Source: Necropsobacter massiliensis (GTDB lineage Bacteria > Pseudomonadota > Gammaproteobacteria > Enterobacterales > Pasteurellaceae). From it: a stretch of DNA of 64,000 nucleotides. The notes below the pieces were generated by a model, which made no database searches, was not told the DNA's origin, and saw nothing but the letters and a program-made list of their open reading frames with translations. Below are positions 10,241 to 19,141 of this stretch, one piece after another. Both the position numbers and the translations under genes were made by a program. Positions within the stretch are counted from its first letter, which is position 1. The number at the start of each line of letters is the position of its first letter. Where the stretch lies: the NCBI RefSeq assembly GCF_000827595.2, contig NZ_LN776178.1:62001-126000 (forward strand), written 5' to 3'.

Positions 10241-11179
10241 ATGAAAAAATTCGCAATGGTTTTTCCGGGACAAGGCTCACAGAGCGTCGGCATGCTGGCG
10301 GAGCTGGCAGCCGAATTTCCGATCGTGGAAAAAACCTTTCAACAGGCGTCAGAAGCACTCGGTTATGACTTATGGCAGCTTGTGCAGCAAGGGCCGGCTG
10401 AAGCGCTGAATAAAACTTGGCAAACCCAACCGGCGCTTTTGACCGCATCGGTGGCGATTTTCCGGGTTTGGCAGGAAAAATACCCGCACTTAACACCGGC
10501 GTTGATGGCCGGGCATAGCTTGGGCGAATATTCCGCCTTGGTTTGTGCCGGCGCGATGGATTTTCAGGATGCGGTAAAATTAGTGGAGCTGCGCGGCAAA
10601 TTAATGCAGCAGGCCGTGCCGGAAGGCAGTGGCGCAATGTATGCGATTATCGGTCTAGATAATGAAAGTATCATTAACGCTTGTAAAGATGCAGAACAAG
10701 GTGAAGTGGTGTCCGCGGTGAACTTCAACTCGCCGGGGCAAGTGGTGATCGCCGGTGCGAAAGCGGCAGTGGAGCGTGCCGCCGCAGCCTGTAAAGCCGC
10801 CGGAGCGAAACGTGCGCTGCCGTTGGCGGTCAGCGTGCCTTCTCATTGCGCCTTGATGAAACCGGCAGCAGATCAGCTGGCGGTGTCGCTGGAAAGCATT
10901 GCGGTTAAAGCGCCGACAATGCCGGTGATTAACAATGTGGATGTGAAAACCGAAAGCGAAACTCAGGCAATTCGCACCGCACTTGTGCGTCAGCTTTACA
11001 GCCCGGTGCGCTGGACGGAAACGGTGGAAAAAATGGCACAAAGCGGCATTGAAGTGTTGATCGAAATCGGTCCAAACAAAGTGTTGACCGGTTTAACTCC
11101 GCGTATCGTAAAAACATTACAGGCGCTTGCCGTGAATGATGTGAAATCACTGACCGGCGCACAGGAATTATTAGCATAA
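10241..11179 (+). CDS. fabD: Malonyl-CoA:ACP transacylase
   Basis: FabD loads malonate onto acyl carrier protein. The product begins MKKFAMVFPGQGSQSVGML. It carries the catalytic GHSLGEYSAL serine motif (about residue 92) and the catalytic His in SVPSHCALM (about residue 201). The start at 10241 is preceded by AAAGGA with correct spacing. An ATG at 10235 is too close to that site, and the extension to 10199 is unlike the family. fabG follows after 32 bases. Confidence 0.97.
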   Translation: MKKFAMVFPGQGSQSVGMLAELAAEFPIVEKTFQQASEALGYDLWQLVQQGPAEALNKTWQTQPALLTASVAIFRVWQEKYPHLTPALMAGHSLGEYSALVCAGAMDFQDAVKLVELRGKLMQQAVPEGSGAMYAIIGLDNESIINACKDAEQGEVVSAVNFNSPGQVVIAGAKAAVERAAAACKAAGAKRALPLAVSVPSHCALMKPAADQLAVSLESIAVKAPTMPVINNVDVKTESETQAIRTALVRQLYSPVRWTETVEKMAQSGIEVLIEIGPNKVLTGLTPRIVKTLQALAVNDVKSLTGAQELLA

Positions 11180-11211
11180 AAAATTACCGACTAGTATAAA
11201 GGAGAATTTCA

Positions 11212-11940
11212 ATGCAGGGAAAAATTGCATTAGTGACAGGTGCGACCCGCGGTATCGGGCGTGCCATTGCAGAACAACTGGCGGCGAAGGGCGCGTTTGT
11301 TATCGGCACCGCAACCTCGGAAAACGGTGCCGCAAGCATCAGCGCTTATTTAGCCGACAAAGGCAAAGGGCTGGTATTAAATGTGGCGGAGCAGGCGTCC
11401 ATTGATGAAGTACTGGCGCAGATCAAAGCAGAGTTCGGCGATATTGATATTTTGGTGAATAATGCCGGCATTACCCGCGATAATCTGTTAATGCGCATGA
11501 AAGACGAGGAATGGCTGGATATTTTGCAGACCAATCTGACCTCGGTGTATCGTCTGTCAAAAGCCATGCTGCGCAGCATGATGAAAAAACGCTGCGGACG
11601 CATTATCACAATCGGTTCCGTGGTCGGTTCGATGGGCAATCCGGGACAAACCAACTATTGTGCGGCGAAAGCCGGCTTGGTCGGTTTCAGTAAAGCGCTG
11701 GCAAAAGAAGTGGCGGCGCGTGGCATTACGGTGAATGTGGTGGCGCCCGGTTTTATTGCGACAGATATGACGGAAGTGCTAAGCGAAGAACAAAAAGCCG
11801 GTATTTTAGCCAATGTACCCGCCGGACGTTTGGGCTCGCCTAAAGATATTGCTAACGCCGTTGTCTTTTTGGCATCGGATGACGCCGCCTATATTACCGG
11901 CACGACGCTGCATGTAAATGGCGGGCTGTATATGGAATAA
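11212..11940 (+). CDS. fabG: 3-oxoacyl-ACP reductase
   Basis: FabG is the NADPH-dependent reductase of fatty acid elongation, a short-chain dehydrogenase of 242 residues. The cofactor motif is TGATRGIGRAIA, NNAG is present, and the catalytic Ser-Tyr-Lys appear in IGSVVGSMGN and NYCAAKAG. The ribosome binding site is AAGGAG. In related genomes acpP normally comes next. Here a terminator and the hyb operon intervene. Confidence 0.98.
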   Translation: MQGKIALVTGATRGIGRAIAEQLAAKGAFVIGTATSENGAASISAYLADKGKGLVLNVAEQASIDEVLAQIKAEFGDIDILVNNAGITRDNLLMRMKDEEWLDILQTNLTSVYRLSKAMLRSMMKKRCGRIITIGSVVGSMGNPGQTNYCAAKAGLVGFSKALAKEVAARGITVNVVAPGFIATDMTEVLSEEQKAGILANVPAGRLGSPKDIANAVVFLASDDAAYITGTTLHVNGGLYME

Positions 11941-11973
11941 CGTCTGCAAACGGCGAATTGATTATGTGTGTTT

Positions 11974-11998
11974 AAGCGGGAGTTATCCCGCTTTTTTT
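11974..11998 (+). terminator. Rho-independent terminator after fabG
   Basis: AAGCGGG AGTTAT CCCGCTT followed by a run of T gives a compact GC-rich hairpin 34 bases past the fabG stop. It closes the fab transcript before the hyb promoter region. Confidence 0.85.
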
Positions 11999-12309
11999 AT
12001 GGTATTTTATCGTCGTGTGGCGATTTTGTGGGTTTTTACACCGCACTTTTACGTCGCCGAGTTTGGTGGTCGGTATATTGCTTTTTCTTTTCGTTGCCTT
12101 TTCCCTTTTTCCGCTTTCTTCTGTGTTTTCTTTATCTTTTATTTATTAATGAGAACAATTCTCAAATTTGTTAACAAATCTACCTATTTGTAAGTATTTT
12201 GTAAATATATTGTTGTTTATGATGAAGATCAATTTATTTCCTGCCAAACAAGAGTAATATGCCACAATCAAAATAGCCATATAAATTATGGGTGAATATG
12301 GAGCGCACT
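11999..12309 (+). promoter_or_regulatory. AT-rich promoter region of the hyb operon
   Basis: This 311-base stretch holds no gene. It has one antisense uptake core (ACCGCACTT at 12040-12048) and becomes strongly AT-rich before the FNR-like site at 12219-12232. A -10-like TAATAT lies at 12255-12260. Short reading frames here show no recognisable protein. Confidence 0.6.
12219..12232 (+). promoter_or_regulatory. FNR-type binding site upstream of hybO
   Basis: ATGAT GAAG ATCAA matches the FNR consensus TTGAT-N4-ATCAA at nine of ten defined positions. Its centre (12225.5) is 41.5 bases upstream of a start expected about seven bases after TAATAT (12255-12260). That is the class II activation geometry known for FNR. 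It fits an oxygen-repressed, anaerobically induced hydrogenase. The site is seen in the sequence; binding is inferred. Confidence 0.7.
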
Positions 12310-13458
12310 ATGAACAAAACATTGGACGGACTGTTCTCACTTAACGATGTAAGCCGTCGTGATTTTATGAAATTATGCACCGCGATGGCAGCGACCATGG
12401 GGCTGAGTGCAAAAGCGGGCGCGGAAATCGGCGCGGCGCTGACCGATCCGCAGCGACCACCGGTTATCTGGATTGGCGCGCAGGAATGCACCGGTTGTAC
12501 TGAATCCTTGCTGCGGGCAACTCATCCGACGCTGGAAAATTTAGTGTTGGATGTGATCTCGCTGGAATATCATGAAGTGTTATCCGCGGCGTTTGGTGAG
12601 CAGGCGGAAGAAAACAAACATAATGCGATCCATCGATATAAAGGCAAATATGTTTTGGTGGTAGACGGTTCCATTCCGCTGAAAGACGGCGGCGTGTATT
12701 GTATGGTGGCGGGCAAGCCGATTGTCGAACATATCAAAATGGCGGCGAAAGATGCCGCGGCGATTATCGCTATTGGTTCTTGCGCAGCCTGGGGCGGGGT
12801 GCCGTCAAGCGGCGGCAATCCTACCGGTGCGGTCAGTTTGGCGGAGGTTTTGCCGGGCGCCCAGGTTATTAATATTCCGGGTTGTCCGCCGAATCCGCAT
12901 AATTTTCTGGCTACGGTCGCCCATATTATTACCTATAAAACCTTACCGGCAATGGACAAACAGAACCGTCCGCTGTTTGCCTATGATCGTTTAATTCATG
13001 AAAACTGTTATCGTCGACCGCACTTTGATGCAGGGCGTTTTGCGCGCGAATACGGCGATTACGGTCATCGACACGGTTGGTGTTTGTATCACCTCGGCTG
13101 TAAAGGACCGGAAACCTACGGTAACTGTTCGACCTTGGAATTTTGCGATGTGGGCGGCAATAACTGGCCGGTGGGAATCGGTCATCCTTGCTATGGCTGT
13201 AATGAAAAAGGGGTCGGCTTTACCAAAGGTATTTTCCAGTTGGCATCGGTTGAAAACCCAACGCCGCGGGTAGATAAACCCGATGTGAATAACACGGAAG
13301 GCAGCGGTGCGTCGCTGACTGCAATCGGCTTGCTGGGCGGGGCGGCAGCGGTATTGGCAGGGGTGACGGTGGAAACGCTGCGCGAACTGACCAGCCAGCG
13401 TAAAGCGAATAGAGCAAAGGATACACCGGCGGCAACAGACATTCACTCGGATAAATAA
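12310..13458 (+). CDS. hybO: Hydrogenase-2 small subunit
   Basis: HybO is the electron-transfer subunit of the periplasm-facing [NiFe] uptake hydrogenase 2. A twin-arginine signal (SRRDFMKLCTAMAATMGL) exports the folded complex. The cluster-binding cysteines occur in CTGCTES, IGSCAAWGG, PGCPPNPHN and the C-terminal CKGPETYGNCSTLEFC and HPCYGCNE regions. A C-terminal hydrophobic helix (GLLGGAAAVLAGV) anchors it in the inner membrane. I chose the ATG at 12310 because GGAG lies six bases upstream. GTG at 12292 and ATG at 12298 are in-frame alternatives. It is the first gene of hybOABCDE. Confidence 0.95.
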   Translation: MNKTLDGLFSLNDVSRRDFMKLCTAMAATMGLSAKAGAEIGAALTDPQRPPVIWIGAQECTGCTESLLRATHPTLENLVLDVISLEYHEVLSAAFGEQAEENKHNAIHRYKGKYVLVVDGSIPLKDGGVYCMVAGKPIVEHIKMAAKDAAAIIAIGSCAAWGGVPSSGGNPTGAVSLAEVLPGAQVINIPGCPPNPHNFLATVAHIITYKTLPAMDKQNRPLFAYDRLIHENCYRRPHFDAGRFAREYGDYGHRHGWCLYHLGCKGPETYGNCSTLEFCDVGGNNWPVGIGHPCYGCNEKGVGFTKGIFQLASVENPTPRVDKPDVNNTEGSGASLTAIGLLGGAAAVLAGVTVETLRELTSQRKANRAKDTPAATDIHSDK

Positions 13459-13476
13459 TGACACGGGACAATCATC

Positions 13477-14520
13477 ATGGATAGACGTCAATTCATCAAA
13501 GCCGGGCTGCTGGGCGGTGCGGTATCCGCGCTGCCTGTGGGCGAAGTCAGTGCGGCTTCGGAGGTGCGGGAGGCGGCCCCTGAGGCGCTGGGTATGCTGT
13601 ACGATTCCACGCTCTGTGTCGGCTGTCAGGCTTGTGTGGCGGAATGCCAGCAGATCAACCGCACCGCACTGAACCCGGCGGGCGAACAGACATGGTCGAA
13701 TAATGATAAATTATCACCGTTTACGCGAAATATTATTCAGGTGTGGTCCGATGGTGAGGGCAACAATAAAGATCAAAGCGAAAACGGTTATGCCTATATC
13801 AAAAAACAATGTATGCACTGTGTGGATCCCAACTGTGTGACTGTTTGTCCGGTGCAGGCGTTGACGAAAGATCCCGACACCGGCATTGTAGGCTATGATC
13901 CGGATATTTGTACCGGCTGCCGTTACTGCATGATAGCCTGCCCGTTTGATGTGCCGAAATACGATTATGACAATCCGATTGGCGAAATCAGTAAATGCGA
14001 ATTATGCAATCAGAAAGGCGTTTCCCGTATTGATAAAGGCGAACTGCCGGGCTGCTGCCATGTTTGTCCGACCGGTGCGGTGATTTTCGGTCGTCGTCAG
14101 GATTTACTGCAAGAAGCTAAACACCGGCTGGGGTTATTACGCGGTACGGATTATGATTATCCGCGCCAACGGGTTGACAGCCAAGATCGCTACCGCGCGA
14201 CAGTGCCGCGTTATTATCAACATATTTACGGCGAACAGGAAGCCGGCGGCACGCAGGTGCTGGTTTTAAGCGGCGTACCGCAGGAAAACCTCGGATTACC
14301 GGTTCTTGACGAACATTCGACAGGAACCCGTGCGGCGCATTTACAGCATTTTCTCTACCGCGGCATGGCGTTGCCGTTGGTCGCCTTGGCGGGATTGACC
14401 GCAATGACTTTCCGTAATATGCACCGCGATAAAATTGAAGCCAAATTGCGCGAAATGAAAATCGCCCGTCAGCAAATGCAGGAAGAGCTGGATAAAGAGG
14501 AGGAAAAACATCATGGGTAA
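13477..14520 (+). CDS. hybA: Hydrogenase-2 ferredoxin-like subunit
   Basis: HybA is a periplasmic four-cluster Fe-S protein passing electrons between HybO and HybB. The N-terminus ([18 protein letters not shown]) is a twin-arginine signal. Cluster motifs are [37 protein letters not shown] and the CELC...CCHVCP pair. A C-terminal membrane helix ([15 protein letters not shown]) is followed by a charged tail, as known for HybA. It begins 18 bases after hybO and overlaps hybB by eight bases. Confidence 0.96.
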   Translation: MDRRQFIKAGLLGGAVSALPVGEVSAASEVREAAPEALGMLYDSTLCVGCQACVAECQQINRTALNPAGEQTWSNNDKLSPFTRNIIQVWSDGEGNNKDQSENGYAYIKKQCMHCVDPNCVTVCPVQALTKDPDTGIVGYDPDICTGCRYCMIACPFDVPKYDYDNPIGEISKCELCNQKGVSRIDKGELPGCCHVCPTGAVIFGRRQDLLQEAKHRLGLLRGTDYDYPRQRVDSQDRYRATVPRYYQHIYGEQEAGGTQVLVLSGVPQENLGLPVLDEHSTGTRAAHLQHFLYRGMALPLVALAGLTAMTFRNMHRDKIEAKLREMKIARQQMQEELDKEEEKHHG

Positions 14521-15742
14521 GATACGTCCGGTGGGCGGAAAATTAATTTCTACGCCTATTTTGTTTTTTGCTCCGTTGGCGGTGATCTGCATATTACTGA
14601 TCGTCAAGCGCCTGTTTTTCGGTATTGGCTCGGTCACCGCTTTAAACGGCGGCTATCCTTGGGGTTTATGGATTGCCTTTGATCTGTTGGTCGGCACCGG
14701 CTTTGCTTGCGGCGGCTGGGCGCTGGCATGGACGGTTTATGTGTTCAACAAAGGAAAATATCATCCGCTGGTGCGCCCGGCGCTACTGGCAAGCCTGTTC
14801 GGTTATTCCCTCGGTGGGTTGTCGATTACCATTGATATGGGGCGCTACTGGCACTTGCCGTATTTTTTCCTGCCCGGTCAGTTCAATACCAATTCGGTAT
14901 TGTTTGAAACCGCAGTGTGCATGACCATCTACATTTTTGTCGTCACTCTTGAGTTCGCGCCGGTCTGGTTGGGCTATTTCGGCTTTAAAAAATTATTTGA
15001 AAAACTCAATAAAATTATGTTTTTCGTGATTGCCCTCGGCGCGCTGTTGCCGATGATGCACCAGTCTTCAATGGGATCGCTGATGATTGTTGCCGGACAG
15101 AAAATTCATCCGGTGTGGCAAAGTTATGAAATGTTACCGATTTTTTCATTATTCACCGCCTTTATTATGGGATTTTCCATTGTGATTTTTGAAGGCTCGT
15201 TGGTTAAAGCCGGATTGGCGGGTAAAACGCCGGATGAGCGTCAACTGTTCACGCAGCTGATTAAGGTTACTGCGGGCTTAATCGCGCTTTTCCTGCTCTG
15301 TCGTTTCGGCGAACTGATTTATAACAATAAGCTACATTATGTGTTCGGTCTCGATAAACTGGATAAATTCGAGGCATGGATGTTCTGGCTGGAAGTCTGG
15401 TTGATGGTATTGCCGTTGTTGACTTTGTTTCTCGGGGAAAAACGTTCCGACGGTCGCTGGCTATTCGTGTCAGCGTTAAGCATGCTGCTCGGCGCCGCGT
15501 TGTGGCGGATGAATTATTCGTTGATTATGTATAACCCGGGCAATGGTTACCGATATTTTCCGTCGGCGGAAGAGTTGTTGATTTCAATTGGTTTCGTCTC
15601 GATTGAAATTTGCGCGTATATTTTGATTATCCGCCTGTTCCCGGTATTGCCGGTCTTGAAAGAAGCGTCCAGCGAAGAATCGCAGCATATTATTGCCGAA
15701 AAAGCCGCGCGCAGTGAAAAATTTAGTGGAGAAAAAGCATGA
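14513..15742 (+). CDS. hybB: Hydrogenase-2 integral membrane subunit
   Basis: HybB is the membrane quinone-reducing subunit of hydrogenase 2 (NrfD/PsrC family). The 409-residue product has about ten hydrophobic segments, with [25 protein letters not shown] near the N-terminus. It is slightly longer than the E. coli protein owing to a charged C-terminal tail ([20 protein letters not shown]). Its ATG overlaps the end of hybA and its stop overlaps the hybC start (ATGA), indicating coupled translation. Confidence 0.95.
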   Translation: MGKIRPVGGKLISTPILFFAPLAVICILLIVKRLFFGIGSVTALNGGYPWGLWIAFDLLVGTGFACGGWALAWTVYVFNKGKYHPLVRPALLASLFGYSLGGLSITIDMGRYWHLPYFFLPGQFNTNSVLFETAVCMTIYIFVVTLEFAPVWLGYFGFKKLFEKLNKIMFFVIALGALLPMMHQSSMGSLMIVAGQKIHPVWQSYEMLPIFSLFTAFIMGFSIVIFEGSLVKAGLAGKTPDERQLFTQLIKVTAGLIALFLLCRFGELIYNNKLHYVFGLDKLDKFEAWMFWLEVWLMVLPLLTLFLGEKRSDGRWLFVSALSMLLGAALWRMNYSLIMYNPGNGYRYFPSAEELLISIGFVSIEICAYILIIRLFPVLPVLKEASSEESQHIIAEKAARSEKFSGEKA

Positions 15743-17448
15743 CAGAAAAAAAACGCATCACAATCGACCCGATTACGCGCATTGAAGGACATTTGCGTAT
15801 TGATTGTGAAATTGAAGACGGCAAAGTCACTAACGCGTGGTCATCCGGCACCATGTGGCGGGGAATGGAAAATATTGTAAAAGGCAGCGACCCGCGTGAT
15901 GCGTGGATGATTATGCAGCGGATTTGCGGCGTTTGTACCACCGTGCACGCCATTATTAGCGTGCGGGCGGTAGAAGATGCCATCGGTGCGAAAGTGCCGG
16001 TTAATGCACAGTATATTCGTAATATGATTCTGGCGGCGCACAGCATGCATGATCATATTGTGCATTTTTATCAGCTTTCTGCGATGGACTGGGTGGATAT
16101 TACCGCTGCGCTGAATGCCGATCCGGAAAAAGCCGCCGCCATGCTGAAGGATATTTCCAGCTGGTCGTTAAACAGCGCCAATGAGTTCCGTAACGTACAG
16201 AAAAAAATTCGCGCGCTGGTAGACAGTGGACAGCTCGGTATTTTTGCCAACGGTTATTTCGGGCATGCGGCAATGAAGCTACCGCCGGAAGTAAATTTAA
16301 TCGCCGTGGCGCATTATTTGCAGGCGCTAGAATGTCAGCGTGACGCCAATCGCGTAGTGGCGCTGCTTGGCGGTAAATCACCGCATATTCAGAATTTGGC
16401 CATCGGCGGGGTTGCTAATCCGATTAATCTTGATTCGCAGGCGGTACTGAATCTGGAACGACTGATGTTTGTCAAAGCCTGTATCGACAAGCTGAACGAT
16501 TTTGTCAATCAAGTATATAAAGTGGATACCGCGGTGATTGCGGCATTTTATCCGGAATGGTTGGCGCTGGGTGGCACATCGCGCAATTATCTGTCCGTGC
16601 CGGAATATCCGATTGATGAGAAAAATACGGTCTTTGAGCTGTACGGCGGTTATATTGAAAACGGCGATTTATCCGCTTTCCGTCCGATTAAAAATCACAA
16701 AGACGATTATGTGATTCAGGGCATTAAAGAAAGCGGCAAACATGCTTGGTATGAGGATGACGAGGCACTGGCGCCATGGGCGGGCTTGACCCGACCGAAT
16801 TATACCGGCTGGCAGGATGACGGCAAATATTCTTGGGTGAAGGCGCCGACATTTTATGACAAAGTGGTCGAAGTCGGTCCGTTGGCTTATCTGATGTGCG
16901 GATTGGCGGCGAAGGAGCAACGCACGCTGAAGCATTTTACCGAAATTAAAGAAATTTACACCGCACTTAGCGGGCAGAATATGCAAACCGATGACCTACA
17001 TTCAACGCTGGGACGGATTATCGGGCGTACTACCCATTGCTGCGTGTTGAACGATATTTTGAGCGAGCAATGGCATAAGCTGGTGGAAAATATCGGCAAA
17101 GGCGATACTGTGGCATATCTGAAAGCGGAGATTCCGCCACAGGGCGAATTTAAGGGTGTCGGTTTCGGCGAAGTGCCGCGCGGTATGTTGTCGCACTGGG
17201 TGGTGATTAAAGACGGCAAAATCGCCAATTATCAGGCGGTAGTGCCGTCTACGTGGAATTCCGGTCCGCGCAACCAGCATGACGAAATGGGACCTTATGA
17301 GCTCTCCATTATCGGCACGCCGATAGCGGATCCGAGCAAACCGCTGGAAGTGGTGCGCACCATTCATTCGTTCGACCCGTGCATGTCTTGTGCGGTGCAT
17401 GTGGTGAATCTGGAAAACGGCGCAGTCACACAGGTGAAAATTTTATAA
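15739..17448 (+). CDS. hybC: Hydrogenase-2 large (catalytic) subunit
   Basis: HybC holds the Ni-Fe(CN)2CO centre where H2 is oxidised. The N-terminal cysteine pair is in RICGVC (residues 61-66) and the C-terminal pair in DPCMSCAVH (546-554). All four nickel ligands are therefore present. The 15 residues after His554 (VVNLENGAVTQVKIL) are the tail removed by the protease HybD on nickel insertion. Total length is 569 residues, close to the E. coli enzyme. The stop overlaps the hybD start (TAATG). Confidence 0.97.
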   Translation: MTEKKRITIDPITRIEGHLRIDCEIEDGKVTNAWSSGTMWRGMENIVKGSDPRDAWMIMQRICGVCTTVHAIISVRAVEDAIGAKVPVNAQYIRNMILAAHSMHDHIVHFYQLSAMDWVDITAALNADPEKAAAMLKDISSWSLNSANEFRNVQKKIRALVDSGQLGIFANGYFGHAAMKLPPEVNLIAVAHYLQALECQRDANRVVALLGGKSPHIQNLAIGGVANPINLDSQAVLNLERLMFVKACIDKLNDFVNQVYKVDTAVIAAFYPEWLALGGTSRNYLSVPEYPIDEKNTVFELYGGYIENGDLSAFRPIKNHKDDYVIQGIKESGKHAWYEDDEALAPWAGLTRPNYTGWQDDGKYSWVKAPTFYDKVVEVGPLAYLMCGLAAKEQRTLKHFTEIKEIYTALSGQNMQTDDLHSTLGRIIGRTTHCCVLNDILSEQWHKLVENIGKGDTVAYLKAEIPPQGEFKGVGFGEVPRGMLSHWVVIKDGKIANYQAVVPSTWNSGPRNQHDEMGPYELSIIGTPIADPSKPLEVVRTIHSFDPCMSCAVHVVNLENGAVTQVKIL

Positions 17449-17924
17449 TGAAACCGTTAATTTTAGGTATCGGCAATATTTTGTTGGGCGATGAAGGCAT
17501 CGGTGTTTACACGGTGCAGGCGTTGGAAAAAGATCCGTATTTTGCACCGCACTTTGATCTGGTTGACGGCGGCACTTGCGGAATGGAACTGCTGGATGTG
17601 ATGGCAAAGCGCGACCATATTATTGTGGTGGATGCCGTGTTGGCGGGCAAGTCTGCCGGTGAGATTATTGTATTGCATGATGAACAAGTGCCGGTTTTCT
17701 TTGCGCGTAAAATTTCACCGCACCAGCTTGGTCTTTGCGATGTGTTATCGGCATTGCAATTAACCGAAGAATTCCCGCGGCATCTGTGCTTAATCGGCGT
17801 TCAACCGCAAAGTCTGGCGGCGCAGATCGGACTAAGCGACAGCTTGCGCGCAGTCTTGCCACAGGTTTGTCGCTGCGTGGTTGACCAGTTACAGCAATAC
17901 GGCTTTCAAACGCATTATCAATAA
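17448..17924 (+). CDS. hybD: Hydrogenase-2 maturation protease
   Basis: HybD cleaves the C-terminal tail of HybC after nickel insertion. The start at 17448 (MKPLILGIGNILLGDEGIG) fits the family. The conserved GIGN and GDEGIGV motifs, the DGGT and VDAV region and the nickel-binding His in SPHQLGL are present. The start overlaps the hybC stop as TAATG. A longer in-frame extension to 17379 runs inside hybC and is rejected. Confidence 0.95.
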   Translation: MKPLILGIGNILLGDEGIGVYTVQALEKDPYFAPHFDLVDGGTCGMELLDVMAKRDHIIVVDAVLAGKSAGEIIVLHDEQVPVFFARKISPHQLGLCDVLSALQLTEEFPRHLCLIGVQPQSLAAQIGLSDSLRAVLPQVCRCVVDQLQQYGFQTHYQ

Positions 17925-17939
17925 AGGAAATCAGCAATT

Positions 17940-18440
17940 ATGCAAACTGGCGCAAAAGACACCGCACTTGATTTATCTTGCATGGGATTTAGTCAAGATC
18001 CTTGTGCGTTATTACGGCAATCTATGCAGGCTGTTGTTCCGCAGATGCGCGATTTGCCGTTTTTTCGTGAAGATATTCCCTGTTTTTGCCCGAATTTCGT
18101 ATTATTCGAAGGGCAGTGGTTGGGCACGGTGTTAACGCCTTGGATGCTAAGTGCGGTGATTTTGCCGGGGCCTGAACAATATTGGCAACATCGGGTTGTC
18201 GGTGAAAAGCGGGTGCTGCGTTTGCCCTATAAAGATCTGGTTTTTACCGTCGGTCATTTGGATGCCGTTACGCAGTATTTGACCTGTTCGCTGTTGTCGC
18301 CGCTGGATAAATCTCTGATGCCAGCGCAGGCGATTCGTCTGGCGCAGGACTGTTTGCAGATGATGTTGTCTTTGCCGGTAAAGCAGCAAACGCCGGATTT
18401 GAGCAAACGGAATCTGTTTAAGGCGCTGGGTTCCGTATAG
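17940..18440 (+). CDS. hybE: Hydrogenase-2 assembly chaperone HybE
   Basis: HybE is thought to bind the twin-arginine signal of HybO and hold back export until maturation is complete. The 166-residue product has the family block of MRDLPFFREDIPCFCPNFVLFEGQWLG type, with LTPWML and LPGP. It follows hybD by 15 bases with an AAAGGA ribosome site. The cluster stops here: no hybF or hybG (hypA/hypC types) follow, so those functions must be encoded elsewhere. Confidence 0.9.
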   Translation: MQTGAKDTALDLSCMGFSQDPCALLRQSMQAVVPQMRDLPFFREDIPCFCPNFVLFEGQWLGTVLTPWMLSAVILPGPEQYWQHRVVGEKRVLRLPYKDLVFTVGHLDAVTQYLTCSLLSPLDKSLMPAQAIRLAQDCLQMMLSLPVKQQTPDLSKRNLFKALGSV

Positions 18441-18447
18441 GTTATAT

Positions 18448-18463
18448 CCCTAACCTGTTAGGG
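18448..18463 (+). terminator. Small hairpin after hybE
   Basis: CCCTAAC CT GTTAGGG forms a 7-bp stem eight bases past the hybE stop. It has no T-run, so it may be a weak terminator or an mRNA-stabilising end. Confidence 0.4.
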
Positions 18464-18697
18464 GAATTATGCGACAAAGTCATAGCCAAAGCAGAGTGAT
18501 AATGTTAAAATTTGCCCAGCGATGTAATCGGATTACGTTGCCTGTTGCGTTAGCAGAGTAACGTAACTCACTTTATGGTATGTGTTTGAATTGTCTCCGT
18601 TTGTGGTTTGACCTTGCAAAAACAGGTTGCAACTTCGCCAAAAATACATACACTATAAAACCATTATTTTATGGCTAACTATAATAGGAAAAGCAAG

Positions 18698-18928
18698 ATG
18701 AGCATTGAAGAACGCGTAAAAAAAATCATTGTTGAGCAATTAGGTGTTAAAGAGGAAGATGTAAAACCTGAAGCTTCTTTTGTAGAAGATTTGGGTGCAG
18801 ACTCTTTAGATACCGTTGAATTGGTAATGGCTTTGGAAGAAGAATTCGATATTGAAATCCCTGATGAAGAAGCTGAAAAAATTACTACCGTTCAATCAGC
18901 AATTGATTACGTTCAGAACAACCAGTAA
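18698..18928 (+). CDS. acpP: Acyl carrier protein
   Basis: The 76-residue acidic protein begins [20 protein letters not shown] and has the [16 protein letters not shown] motif. The Ser of DSL is where 4'-phosphopantetheine attaches. It carries growing acyl chains for all fab enzymes and for PlsX/PlsB. The ATG at 18698 follows AGGAAAAG. An upstream in-frame ATG at 18671 would add nine unusual residues. It normally follows fabG directly; here the hyb operon separates them. Confidence 0.98.
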   Translation: MSIEERVKKIIVEQLGVKEEDVKPEASFVEDLGADSLDTVELVMALEEEFDIEIPDEEAEKITTVQSAIDYVQNNQ

Positions 18929-18935
18929 TCAGTAT

Positions 18936-18968
18936 TAAGGCGGTGAAATCACCGCTTTAATTTTGTCT
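18936..18968 (+). terminator. Rho-independent terminator after acpP
   Basis: GCGGTGA AA TCACCGC with flanking A and T bases followed by TTTAATTTTG forms a stable hairpin just beyond the acpP stop. Confidence 0.8.
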
Positions 18969-19021
18969 TTTGTCTGATTCTCGCCTAAAAACGACCGCAC
19001 TTTCTTATTTCCGATTAAAAA

Positions 19022-19035
19022 TTGATTTAAATTAG
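19022..19035 (+). promoter_or_regulatory. Possible FNR-like site upstream of the dcu gene
   Basis: TTGAT TTAA ATTAG has one perfect FNR half-site and a second half matching three of five positions. It lies 107 bases before the Dcu start. Anaerobic control of Dcu carriers is known in E. coli. The match here is weak and no well-placed -10 was found. Confidence 0.3.
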
Positions 19036-19141
19036 CTTTTCATCAGAAACTTGCCGATTTCCTGTTGAAACGATTGTGCTAATTTCTAAATAAAGTATCA
19101 TAATTTTTGTTTTTACTTCTAACTCTTTTTGAGGATTGTCT

